Source of the DNA: Prosapia bicincta
Lineage: Eukaryota > Arthropoda > Insecta > Hemiptera > Cercopidae
Assembly: GCA_036971475.1 (NCBI GenBank)
Contig: JBAIZL010000001.1
Span: forward strand, 212,326,575-212,390,574
DNA length: 64,000 nt
Direction: 5' to 3'
A program made the translations under genes and the position numbers. Positions 48,301 to 60,796 of the stretch are shown here, in pieces. The notes under the pieces were generated by a model. The model saw only the letters and a program-made list of their open reading frames with translations. It searched no databases and had not been told where the DNA came from. How positions within the stretch are numbered: the stretch's first letter is position 1; each line of letters begins with the position of its first letter.

Positions 48301-49540
48301 TAATGCTTGGCTAAAGCTGGCATAGTCTCATCTGGCCACTCCTCACAGTTATACCTTCCGCTACATGCTCCTCTTTGATTATAATGCTTTTCTAAAGCTG
48401 GCGTAGTCTCATCTGGCCACTCCTCACAGTTATACTTCCGCTACATGCTCCTCTTTGCTTACAATGCTTGGCTAAAGCTGGCATAGTCTCATCTGGCCAC
48501 TCCTCACAGTTATACCTTCCGCTACATGCTCCTCTTTGCTTATAATGCTTGGCTAAAGCTGGCGTAGTCTCATCTGGCCACTCCTCAAAGTTATACCTTC
48601 CGCTACATGCTCCTCTTTGCTTATAATGCTTGGCTAAAGCTGGCATAGTCTCATCTGGCCACTCCTCACAGTTATACCTTCCGCTACATGCTCCTCTTTT
48701 CTTATAATGCTTGGCTAAAGCTGGCATAGTCTCATCTGGCCACTGCTCAAAGTTATACCTTCCGCTACATGCTGCTCGTTCCTGATATTGCCTGGCTAAA
48801 GCTGGCAGAGTCTCCCCGGACTACTACACACAGTTATATCTTCCGCTACATGCTTTTCCTTCCTCATTTTGCTTGGCTACAGCTGGCATAGTCTCATCTG
48901 GCCACTCCTCACAGTTATACCTTCCGCTGCATGCTCCTCTTTGCTTATAATGCTTGGCTAAAGCTGGCATAGTCTCATCTGGCCACTCCTCACAGTTATA
49001 CCTTCCGCTACATGCTCCTCTTTGATTATAATGCTTTTCTAAAGCTGGCGTAGTCTCATCTGGCCACTCCTCACAGTTATACTTCCGCTACATGCTCCTC
49101 TTTGCTTACAATGCTTGGCTAAAGCTGGCATAGTCTCATCTTTCCACTCCTCACAGTTATACCTTCCGCTACATGCTCCTCTTTGCTTATAATGCTTGGC
49201 TAAAGCTGGCGTAGTCTCATCTGGCCACTCCTCAAAGTTATACCTTACGCTAGATGCTTCTCTTTGCTTATAATGCCTAGCTAAAGCTGGCATAGTCTCC
49301 TCGGGCCACTGCTCAAAGTTATACCTTCTGCTACATGCTTCTCTTTGCTTATAATGCCTGGCTAAAGCTGGCATAGTCTCATCTGGCCACTCCTCACAGT
49401 TATACCTTACATTACATGCTTCTCTTTGCTTATAATGCCTGGCTAAAGCTGGCATAGTCTCCTCGGGCCACTGCTCAAAGTTATACCTTCTGCTACATGC
49501 TTCTCTTTGCTTATAATGAATGGCTAAAGCTGGCATAGTC
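45092..49540 (-). repeat. 81-bp array: 4448-bp tandem duplication, copy 1
   Basis: Every rare variant and indel checked here recurs 4448 bp downstream, including the short-unit ATAATGTTGGC (46681/51129) and ATAATGTTTGC (47650/52098). Corresponding open frames (45562, 46371, 46802, 47772, 48392) have identical translations to their partners. 4448 is 55 units minus 7 bp. Confidence 0.9.
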
Positions 49541-52500
49541 TCATCTGGCCACTCCTCACAGTAATACCTTCCGCTACTTGCTCCTCTTTGCTTATAATGC
49601 TTGGCTAAAGCTGGCATAGTCTCATCTGGCCACTCCTCACAATTATACCTTCCGCTACATGCTCCTCTTTGCTTATAATGCTTGGCTAAAGCTGGCATAG
49701 TCTCCTCGGGCTACTGCTCACAGTTATACCTTCCTCTACATGCTTCTCTTTCCTTATATTGCCTGGCTAAAGCTGGCATAGTCTCATCTGGCCACCCCTC
49801 ACAGTTATATCTTCCGCTACATGCTATTCGTTCCTGATATTGCCTGGCTAAAGCTGGCAGAGTCTCCCCGGACTACCACACAAAGTTATATCTTCCGCTA
49901 CATGCTTTTCTTTCCTCATTTTGCTTGGCTACAGCTGGAGTAGTCTCATCTGGCCACTCCTCACAGTTATACCTTCCGCTACATGCTCCTCTTTGCTTAT
50001 AATGCCTGGCTAAAGCAGGCATAGTCTCCTCGGGCCACTGCCCAAAGTTATACCTACGCTACATGCTTCTCTTTGCTTATAATGCCTGGCTAAAGCTGGC
50101 ATAGTCTCCTCGGGCCACTGCTCACAGTTATACCTTACGCTACATGCTCCTCTTTGCTTATCATGCTTGGCTAAAGCTGGCATAGTCTCATCTGGCCACT
50201 CCTCACAGTTATACCTTCCGCTACATGCTTCTTTTTGGTTATAATGCTTGGCTAAAGCTGGCATAGTATCCTCGGGCCACTGCTCAAAGTTATACCTTCT
50301 GCTACATGCTTCTCTTTGCTTATAATGCTTGGCTAAAGCTGGCATAGTCTCATCTGGCCACTCCTCACAGTTATTACTTCCGCTACATGCTTCTCTTTGC
50401 TTATAATGCCTGGCTAAAGCTTGCATAGTCTCATCTTTCCACTCCTCACAGTTATACCTTACGCTACATGCTTCTCTTTGCTTATAATACCTAGCTAAAG
50501 CTGGCATAGTCTCCTCGGGCCACTGCTCAAAGTTATACCTTCTGCTACATGCTTCTCTTTGCTTATAATGCCTGGCTAAACCTGGCATAGTCTCCCCGGA
50601 CTACTACACACAGTTATATCTTCCGCTACATGCTTTTCTTTCCTCATTTTGCTTGGCTACAGCTGGCATAGTCTCATCTGGCCACTCCTCACAGTTATAC
50701 CTTCCGCTGCATGCTCCTCTTTGCTTATAATGCTTGGCTAAAGCTGGCATAGTCTCATCTGGCCACTCCTCACAGTTATACATTCCGCTACATGCTCCTC
50801 TTTGATTATAATGCTTTTCTAAAGCTGGCGTAGTCTCTTCTGGCCACTCCTCACAGTTATACTTCCGCTACATGCTCCTCTTTGCTTACAATGCTTGGCT
50901 AAAGCTGGCATAGTCTCATCTGGCCACTCCTCACAGTTATACCTTCCGCTACATGCTCCTCTTTGCTTATAATGCTTGGCTAAAGCTGGCGTAGTCTCAT
51001 CTGGCCACTCCTCAAAGTTATACCTTCCGCTACATGCTCCTCTTTGCTTATAATGCTTGGCTAAAGCTGGCATAGTCTCATCTGGCCACTCCTCACAGTT
51101 ATACCTTCCGCTACATGCTCCTCTTTTCTTATAATGTTGGCTAAAGCTGGCATAGTCTCATCTGGCCACTGCTCAAAGTTATACCTTCCGCTACATGCTG
51201 CTCGTTCCTGATATTGCCTGGTTAAAGCTGGCAGAGTCTCCCCGGACTACTACACACAGTTATATCTTCCGCTACATGCTTTTCCTTCCTCATTTTGCTT
51301 GGCTACAGCTGGCATAGTCTCATCTGGCCACTCCTCACAGTTATACCTTCCTCTACATGCTTCTCTTTGCTTATAATGCCTGGCTAAAGCTGGCATAGTC
51401 TCATCTGGCCACTCCTCACAGTTATACCTTACGCTAGATGCTTTTCTTTGCTTATAATGCCTAGCTAAAGCTGGCATAGTCTCCTCGGGCCACTGCTCAA
51501 AGTTATACCTTCTGCTACATGTTTCTCTTTGCTTATAATGCCTGGCTAAAGCTGGCATAGTCTCATCTGGCCACTCCTCACAGTTATACCTTACACTACA
51601 TGCTTCTCTTTGCTTATAATGCCTGGCTAAAGCTGGCATAGTCTCCTCGGGCCACTGCTCAAAGTTATACCTTCTGCTACATGCTTCTCTTTGCTTATAA
51701 TGCCTGGCTAAAGCTGGCATAGTCTCATCTGGCCACTCCTCACAGTTATACCTTCCGCTGCATGCTCCTCTTTGCTTATAATGCTTGGCTAAAGCTGGCA
51801 TAGTCTCATCTGGCCACTCCTCACAGTTATACCTTCCGCTGCATGCTCCTCTTTGCTTATAATGCTTGGCTAAAGCTGGCATAGTCTCATCTGGCCACTC
51901 CTCACAGTTATACATTCCGCTACATGCTCCTCTTTGATTATAATGCTTTTCTAAAGCTGGCGTAGTCTCATCTGGCCACTCCTCACAGTTATACTTCCGC
52001 TACATGCTCCTCTTTGCTTACAATGCTTGGCTAAAGCTGGCATAGTCTCATCTGGCCACTCCTCACAGTTATACCTTCCGCTACATGCTCCTCTTTTCTT
52101 ATAATGTTTGCTAAAGCTGGCATAGTCTCATCTGGCCACTGCTCAAAGTTATACCTTCCGCTACATGCTGCTCGTTCCTGATATTGCCTGGTTAAAGCTG
52201 GCAGAGTCTCCCCGGACTACTACACACAGTTATATCTTCCGCTACATGCTTTTCCTTCCTCATTTTGCTTGGCTACAGCTGGCATAGTCTCATCTGGCCA
52301 CTCCTCACAGTTATATATTCCGCTACATGCTTCTCTTTGCTTATAATGCCTGGCTAAAGCTGGCATAGTCTCATCTGGCCACTCCTCACAGTTATATCTT
52401 CCGCTACATGCTCCTCTTTGCTTATAATGCTTGGCTAAAGCTGGCATAGTCTCATCTGGCCACTCCTCACAGTTATACCTTCCTCTACATGCTTCTCTTT

Positions 52501-53988
52501 GCTTATAATGCCTGGCTAAAGCTGGCATAGTCCCATCTGGCCACTCCTCACAGTTATACCTTACGCTAGATGCTTCTCTTTGCTTATAATGCCTAGCTAA
52601 AGCTGGCATAGTCTCCTCGGGCCACTGCTCAAAGTTATACCTTCTGCTACATGCTTCTCTTTGCTTATAATGCCTGGCTAAAGCTGGCATAGTCTCATCT
52701 GGCCACTCCTCACAGTTATACCTTCCGCTGCATGCTCCTCTTTGCTTATAATGCTTGGCTAAAGCTGGCATAGTCTCATCTGGCCACTCCTCACAGTTAT
52801 ACCTTCCGCTACATGCTCCTCTTTGATTATAATGCTTTTCTAAAGCTGGCGTAGTCTCATCTGGCCACTCCTCACAGTTATACTTCCGCTACATGCTCCT
52901 CTTTGCTTACAATGCTTGGCTAAAGCTGGCATAGTCTCATCTGGCCACTCCTCACAGTTATACCTTCCGCTACATGCTCCTCTTTGCTTATAATGCTTGG
53001 CTAAAGCTGGCGTAGTCTCATCTGGCCACTCCTCAAAGTTATACCTTCCGCTACATGCTCCTCTTTGCTTATAATGCTTGGCTAAAGCTGGCATAGTCTC
53101 ATCTGGCCACTCCTCACAGTTATACCTTCCGCTACATGCTCCTCTTTTCTTATAATGCTTGGCTAAAGCTGGCATAGTCTCATCTGGCCACTGCTCAAAG
53201 TTATACCTTCCGCTACATGCTGCTCGTTCCTGATATTGCCTGGCTAAAGCTGGCAGAGTCTCCCCGGACTACTACACACAGTTATATCTTCCGCTACATG
53301 CTTTTCCTTCCTCATTTTGCTTGGCTACAGCTGGCATAGTCTCATCTGGCCACTCCTCACAGTTATACCTTCCGCTGCATGCTCCTCTTTGCTTATAATG
53401 CTTGGCTAAAGCTGGCATAGTCTCATCTGGCCACTCCTCACAGTTATACCTTCCGCTACATGCTCCTCTTTGATTATAATGCTTTTCTAAAGCTGGCGTA
53501 GTCTCATCTGGCCACTCCTCACAGTTATACTTCCGCTACATGCTCCTCTTTGCTTACAATGCTTGGCTAAAGCTGGCATAGTCTCATCTTTCCACTCCTC
53601 ACAGTTATACCTTCCGCTACATGCTCCTCTTTGCTTATAATGCTTGGCTAAAGCTGGCGTAGTCTCATCTGGCCACTCCTCAAAGTTATACCTTACGCTA
53701 GATGCTTCTCTTTGCTTATAATGCCTAGCTAAAGCTGGCATAGTCTCCTCGTTCCACTGCTCAAAGTTATACCTTCTGCTACATGCTTCTCTTTGCTTAT
53801 AATGCCTGGCTAAAGCTGGCATAGTCTCATCTGGCCACTCCTCACAGTTATACCTTACATTACATGCTTCTCTTTGCTTATAATGCCTGGCTAAAGCTGG
53901 CATAGTCTCCTCGGGCCACTGCTCAAAGTTATACCTTCTGCTACATGCTTCTCTTTGCTTATAATGAATGGCTAAAGCTGGCATAGTC
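49541..53988 (-). repeat. 81-bp array: 4448-bp tandem duplication, copy 2
   Basis: Near-exact repeat of 45092-49540. One visible difference is CGTTCCACTGC near 53748 against CGGGCCACTGC at the equivalent position near 49300. The junction at about 49540 lies within the ATGAATGGC / CAGTAATACC neighbourhood, where left and right contexts switch. Confidence 0.9.
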
Positions 53989-54632
53989 TCATCTGGCCAC
54001 TCCTCACAGTTATACCTTACGCTAGATGCTTCTCTTTGCTTATAATGCCTGGCTAAAGCTGGCATAGTCTCCTCGGGCCACTGCTCAAAGTTATACCTTC
54101 TGCTACATGTTTCTCTTTGCTTATAATGCTTGGCTAAAGCTGGCATAGTCTCATCTGGCCACTCCTCACAGTTATATCTTCCGCTACATGCTTCTTTCTG
54201 CTTATAATGCCTGGTTAAAGCTGGCATAGTCTCATCTGGCCACTCCTCACAGTTATACCTTACATTACATGCTTCTCTTTGCTTATAATGCCTGGCTAAA
54301 GCTGGCATAGTCTCCTCGGGCCACTGCTCAAAGTTATACCTTCTGCTACATGCTTCTCTTTGCTTATAATGAATGGCTAAAGCTGGCATAGTCTCATCTG
54401 GCCACTCCTCACAGTTATACCTTACGCTAGATGCTTCTCTTTGCTTATAATGCCTGGCTAAAGCTGGCATAGTCTCCTCGGGCCACTGCTGAAAGTTATA
54501 CCTTCTGCTACATGTTTCTCTTTGCTTATAATGCTTGGCTAAAGCTGGCATAGTCTCATCTGGCCACTCCTCACAGTTATATCTTCCGCTACATGCTTCT
54601 TTCTGCTTATAATGCCTGGTTAAAGCTGGCAT
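53823..54632 (-). repeat. 81-bp array: 405-bp (five-unit) tandem duplication
   Basis: A five-unit motif marked by CTTCTTTCTGCTTATAATGCC, ATGAATGGC and TTACATTACATGC variants is present twice back to back, and again at about 54795-55199 and 57871-58275. Confidence 0.8.
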
Positions 54633-54689
54633 AGTCTCATCTGGCCACTCCTCACAGTTATACCTTACGCTACATGCTTCTCTTTGCTA

Positions 54690-57600
54690 GAAATGCCTGG
54701 CTAAAGCTGGCATAGTCTCCTCGGGCCACTGCTCAAAGTTATACCTTCTGCTACATGCTTCTCTTTGCTTATAATGCCTGGCTAAAGCTGGCATAGTCTC
54801 ATCTGGCCACTCCTCACAGTTATACCTTACATTACATGCTTCTCTTTGCTTATAATGCCTAGCTAAAGCTGGCATAGTCTCCTCGGGCCACTGCTCAAAG
54901 TTATACCTTCTGCTACATGCTTCTCTTTGCTTATAATGAATGGCTAAAGCTGGCATAGTCTCATCTGGCCACTCCTCACAGTTATACCTTACGCTAGATG
55001 CTTCTCTTTGCTTATAATGCCTGGCTAAAGCTGGCATAGTCTCCTCGGGCCACTGCTCAAAGTTATACCTTCTGCTACATGTTTCTCTTTGCTTATAATG
55101 CTTGGCTAAAGCTGGCATAGTCTCATCTGGCCACTCCTCACAGTTATATCTTCCGCTACATGCTTCTTTCTGCTTATAATGCCTGGTTAAAGCTGGCATA
55201 GTCTCATCTGGCCACTCCTCACAGTTATACCTTACGCTACATGCTTCTCTTTGCTAGAAATGCCTGGCTAAAGCTGGCATAGTCTCCTCGGGCCACTGCT
55301 CAAAGTTATACCTTCTGCTACATGCTTCTCTTTGCTTATAATGCCTGGCTAAAGCTGGCATAGTCTCATCTGGCCACTCCTCACAGTTATACCTTACGCT
55401 ACATGCTTCTCTTTGCTTATAATGCCTAGCTAAAGCTGGCATAGTCTCCTCGGGCCACTGCTCAAAGTTATACCTTCTGCTACATGCTTCTCTTTGCTTT
55501 TAATGCCTATCTAAAGCTGGCATAGTCTCCTCGGGCTACTGCTCAAAGTTATATCTTCCGCTACATGCTGCTCGTTCCTGATATTGCCTGGCTAAAGCTG
55601 GCAGAGTCTCCCCGGACTACCACACAAAGTTATATCTTCCGCTACATGCTTTTCTTTCCTCATTTTGATTGGCTACAGCTGGAGTAGTCTCATCTGGCCA
55701 CTCCTCACAGTTATACCTTCCGCTACATGCTCCTCTTTGCTTATAATGCCTGGCTAAAGCAGGCATAGTCTCCTCGGGCCACTGCCCAAAGTTATACCTA
55801 CGCTACATGCTTCTCTTTGCTTATAATGCCTGGCTAAAGCTGGCATAGTCTCCTCGGGCCACTGCTCAAAGTTATACCTTCTGCTACATGCTTCTCTTTG
55901 CTTATAATGCCTGGCTAAAGCTGGCATAGTCTCATCTGGCCACTCTTCACAGTTATACCTTACGCTACATGCTCCTCTTTGCTTATCATGCTTGGCTAAA
56001 GCTGGCATAGTCTCATCTGGCCACTCCTCACAGTTATACCTTCCGCTATATGCTTCTCTTTGGTTATAATGCTTGGCTAAAGCTGGCATAGCATCCTCGG
56101 GCCACTGCTCAAAGTTATACCTTCTGCTACATGCTTCTCTTTGCTTATAATGCTTGGCTAAAGCTGGCATAGTTTCATCTGGCCACTCCTCACAGTTATA
56201 TCTTCCGCTACATGCTTCTTTTTGCTTATAATGCCTGGCTAAAGCTTGCATAGTCTCATCTGGCCACTCCTCACAGTTATACCTTACGCTACATGCTTCT
56301 CTTTGCTTATAATACCTGGCTAAAGCTGGCATAGTCTCCTCGGGCCACTGCTCAAAGTTATACCTTCTGCTACATGCTTCTCTTTGATTATAATGCCTGG
56401 CTAAAGCTGGCATAGTCTCCCCGGACTACTACACACAGTTATATCTTCCGCTACATGCTTTTCTTTCCTCATTTTGCTTGGCTACAGCTGGCATAGTCTC
56501 ATCTGGCCACTCCTCACAGTTATACCTTCCGCTGCATGCTCCTCTTTGCTTATAATGCTTGGCTAAAGCTGGCATAGTCTCATCTGGCCACTCCTCACAG
56601 TTATACCTTCCGCTACATGCTCCTCTTTTCTTATAATGCTTGGCTAAAGCTGGCATAGTCTCATCTGGCCACTCCTCACAGTTATACCTTCCGCTACATG
56701 CTCCTCTTTGCTTATAATGCTTGGCTAAAGCTGGCATAGTCTCATCTGGCCACTCCTCACAATTATACCTTTCGCTACATGCTCCTCTTTGCTTATAATG
56801 CTTGGCTAAAGCTGGCGTAGTCTCATCTGGCCACTCCTCACAGTTATACCTTCCGCTACATGCTCCTCTTTTCTTATAATGCTTGGCTAAAGCTGGCATA
56901 GTCTCATCTGGCCACTCCTCACAGTTATACCTTCCGCTACATGCTCCTCTTTGATTATAATGTTTTGCTAAAGCTGGCGTAGTCTCATCTGGCCACTCCT
57001 CACAGTTATACTTCCGCTACATGCTCCTCTTTGCTTACAATGCTTGGCTAAAGCTGGCATAGTCTCATCTGGCCACTCCTCACAGTTATACCTTCCGCTA
57101 CATGCTCCTCTTTGCTTATAATGCTTGGCTAAAGCTGGCGTAGTCTCATCTGGCCACTCCTCAAAGTTATACCTTCCGCTACATGCTCCTCTTTGCTTAT
57201 AATGCTTGGCTAAAGCTGCCATAGTCTCATCTGGCCACTCCTCACAGTTATACCTTCCGCTACATGCTCCTCTTTTCTTATAATGCTTGGCTAAAGCTGG
57301 CATAGTTTCATCTGGCCACTGCTCAAAGTTATACCTTCCGCTACATGCTGCTCGTTCCTGATATTGCCTGGCTAAAGCTGGCAGAGTCTCCCCGGACTAC
57401 TACACACAGTTATATCTTCCGCTACATGCTTTTCCTTCCTCATTTTGCTTGGCTACAGCTGGCATAGTCTCATCTGGCCACTCCTCACAGTTATATATTC
57501 CGCTACATGCTTCTCTTTGCTTATAATGCCTGGCTAAAGCTGGCATAGTCTCATCTGGCCACTCCTCACAGTTATATCTTCCGCTACATGCTCCTCTTTG

Positions 57601-59906
57601 CTTATAATGCTTGGCTAAAGCTGGCATAGTCTCATCTGGCCACTCCTCACAGTTATACCTTCCTCTACATGCTTCTCTTTGCTTATAATGCCTGGCTAAA
57701 GCTGGCATAGTCTCATCTGGCCACTCCTCACAGTTATACCTTACGCTAGATGCTTCTCTTTGCTTATAATGCCTAGCTAAAGCTGGCATAGTCTCCTCGG
57801 GCCACTGCTCAAAGTTATACCTTCTGCTACATGCTTCTCTTTGCTTATAATGCCTGGCTAAAGCTGGCATAGTCTCATCTGGCCACTCCTCACAGTTATA
57901 CCTTACATTACATGCTTCTCTTTGCTTATAATGCCTGGCTAAAGCTGGCATAGTCTCCTCGGGCCACTGCTCAAAGTTATACCTTCTGCTACATGCTTCT
58001 CTTTGCCTATAATGAATGGCTAAAGCTGGCATAGTCTCATCTGGCCACTCCTCACAGTTATACCTTACGCTAGATGCTTCTCTTTGCTTATAATGCCTGG
58101 CTAAAGCTGGCATAGTCTCCTCGGGCCACTGCTCAAAGTTATACCTTCTGCTACATGTTTCTCTTTGCTTATAATGCTTGGCTAAAGCTGGCATAGTCTC
58201 ATCTGGCCACTCCTCACAGTTATATCTTCCGCTACATGCTTCTTTTTGCTTATAATGCCTGGTTAAAGCTGGCATAGTCTCATCTGGCCACTCCTCACAG
58301 TTATACCTTACGCTACATGCTTCTCTTTGCTAGAAATGCCTGGCTAAAGCTGGCATAGTCTCCTCGGGCCACTGCTCAAAGTTATACCTTCTGCTACATG
58401 CTTCTCTTTGCTTATAATGCCTGGCTAAAGCTGGCATAGTCTCATCTGGCCACTCCTCACAGTTATACCTTACGCTACATGCTTCTCTTTGCTTATAATG
58501 CCTAGCTAAAGCTGGCATAGTCTCCTCGGGCCACTGCTCAAAGTTATACCTTCTGCTACATGCTTCTCTTTACTTATAATGCCTAGCTAAAGCTGGCATA
58601 GTCTCCTCGGGCTACTGCTCAAAGTTATATCTTCCGCTACATGCTGCTCGTTCCTGATATTGCCTGGCTAAAGCTGGCAGAGTCTCCCCGGACTACCACA
58701 CAAAGTTATATCTTCCGCTACATGCTTTTCTTTCCTCATTTTGATTGGCTACAGCTGGAGTAGTCTCATCTGGCCACTCCTCACAGTTATACCTTCCGCT
58801 ACATGCTCCTCTTTGCTTATAATGCCTGGCTAAAGCAGGCATAGTCTCCTCGGGCCACTGCCCAAAGTTATACCTACGCTACATGCTTCTCTTTGCTTAT
58901 AATGCCTGGCTAAAGCTGGCATAGTCTCCTCGGGCCACTGCTCAAAGTTATACCTTCTGCTACATGCTTCTCTTTGCTTATAATGCCTGGCTAAAGCTGG
59001 CATAGTCTCATCTGGCCACTCTTCACAGTTATACCTTACGCTACATGCTCCTCTTTGCTTATCATGCTTGGCTAAAGCTGGCATAGTCTCATCTGGCCAC
59101 TCCTCACAGTTATACCTTCCGCTACATGCTTCTCTTTGGTTATAATGCTTGGCTAAAGCTGGCATAGCATCCTCGGGCCACTGCTCAAAGTTATACCTTC
59201 TGCTACATGCTTCTCTTTGCTTATAATGCTTGGCTAAAGCTGGCATAGTCTCATCTGGCCATTCCTCACAGTTATATCTTCCGCTACATGCTTCTCTTTG
59301 CTTATAATGCCTGGCTAAAGCTTGCATAGTCTCATCTGGCCACTCCTCACAGTTATACCTTACGCTACATGCTTCTCTTTGCTTATAATACCTGGCTAAA
59401 GCTGGCATAGTCTCCTCGGGCCACTGCTCAAAGTTATACCTTCTGCTACATGCTTCTCTTTGCTTATAATGCCTGGCTAAAGCTGGCATAGTCTCCCCGG
59501 ACTACTACACACAGTTATATCTTCCGCTACATGCTTTTCTTTCCTCATTTTGCTTGGCTACAGCTGGCATAGTCTCATCTGGCCACTCCTCACAGTTATA
59601 CCTTCCGCTGCATGCTCCTCTTTGCTTATAATGCTTGGCTAAAGCTGGCATAGTCTCATCTGGCCACTCCTCACAGTTATACCTTCCGCTACATGCTCCT
59701 CTTTTCTTATAATGCTTGGCTAAAGCTGGCATAGTCTCATCTGGCCACTCCTCACAGTTATACCTTCCGCTACATGCTCCTCTTTGCTTATAATGCTTGG
59801 CTAAAGCTGGCATAGTCTCATCTGGCCACTCCTCACAATTATACCTTTCGCTACATGCTCCTCTTTGCTTATAATGCTTGGCTAAAGCTGGCGTAGTCTC
59901 ATCTGG
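54690..59906 (-). repeat. 81-bp array: 3076-bp-offset duplicated block
   Basis: About 54690-56830 matches 57766-59906 at offset 3076 (38 units minus 2 bp), including the TGCTAGAAATGCC stop unit (55254/58330), the one-base-short TTATACCTACGC unit and the GCATAGCATCCTCGGG variant. Beyond this the offset becomes about 3157, so one unit was gained or lost. Confidence 0.8.
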
Positions 59907-60796
59907 CCACTCCTCAAAGTTATACCTTCCGCTACATGCTCCTCTTTGCTTATAATGCTTGGCTAAAGCTGGCATAGTCTCATCTGGCCACTCCTCACAG
60001 TTATACCTTCCGCTACATGCTCCTCTTTTCTTATAATGCTTGGCTAAAGCTGGTATACTCTCATCTGGCCACTCCTCACAGTTATACCTTCCGCTACATG
60101 CTCCTCTTTGATTAAAATGTTTTGCTAAAGCTGGCGTAGTCTCATCTGGCCAATCCTCACAGTTATACTTCCGCTACATGCTCCTCTTTGCTTATAATGC
60201 TTGGCTAAAGCTGGCATAGTCTCATCTGGCCACTCCTCGCAGTTATACCTTCCACTACATGCTCCTCTTTGCTTATAATGCTTGGCTAAAGCTGGCATAG
60301 TCTCATCTGGCCACTCCTCACAGTTATACCTTCCGCTACATGCTCCTCTTTGCTTACAATGCTTGGCTAAAGCTGGCATAGTCTCATCTGGCCACTCCTC
60401 ACAGTTATACCTTCCGCTACATGCTCCTCTTTGCTTATAATGCTTGGCTAAAGCTGGCATAGTCTCATCTGGCCACTCCTCACAGTTATACCTTCCGCTA
60501 CATGCTCCTCTTTGCTTATAATGCTTGGCTAAACCTGGCATAGTCTCACCTGGCTACTCCTCACAGTTATACCTTCCGCTACATGCTCCTCTTTGCTTAT
60601 AATGCTTGGCTAAAGCTGGCATAGTCTCATCTGGCCACTCCTCACAGTTATACCTTTCGCTACATGCTCCTCTTTGCTTATAATGCTTGGCTAAAGCTGG
60701 CGTAGTCTCATCTGGCCACTCCTCACAGTTATACCTTCCGCTACATGCTCCTCTTTGCTTATAATGCTTGGCTAAAGCTGGCATAGTATCATTAAG

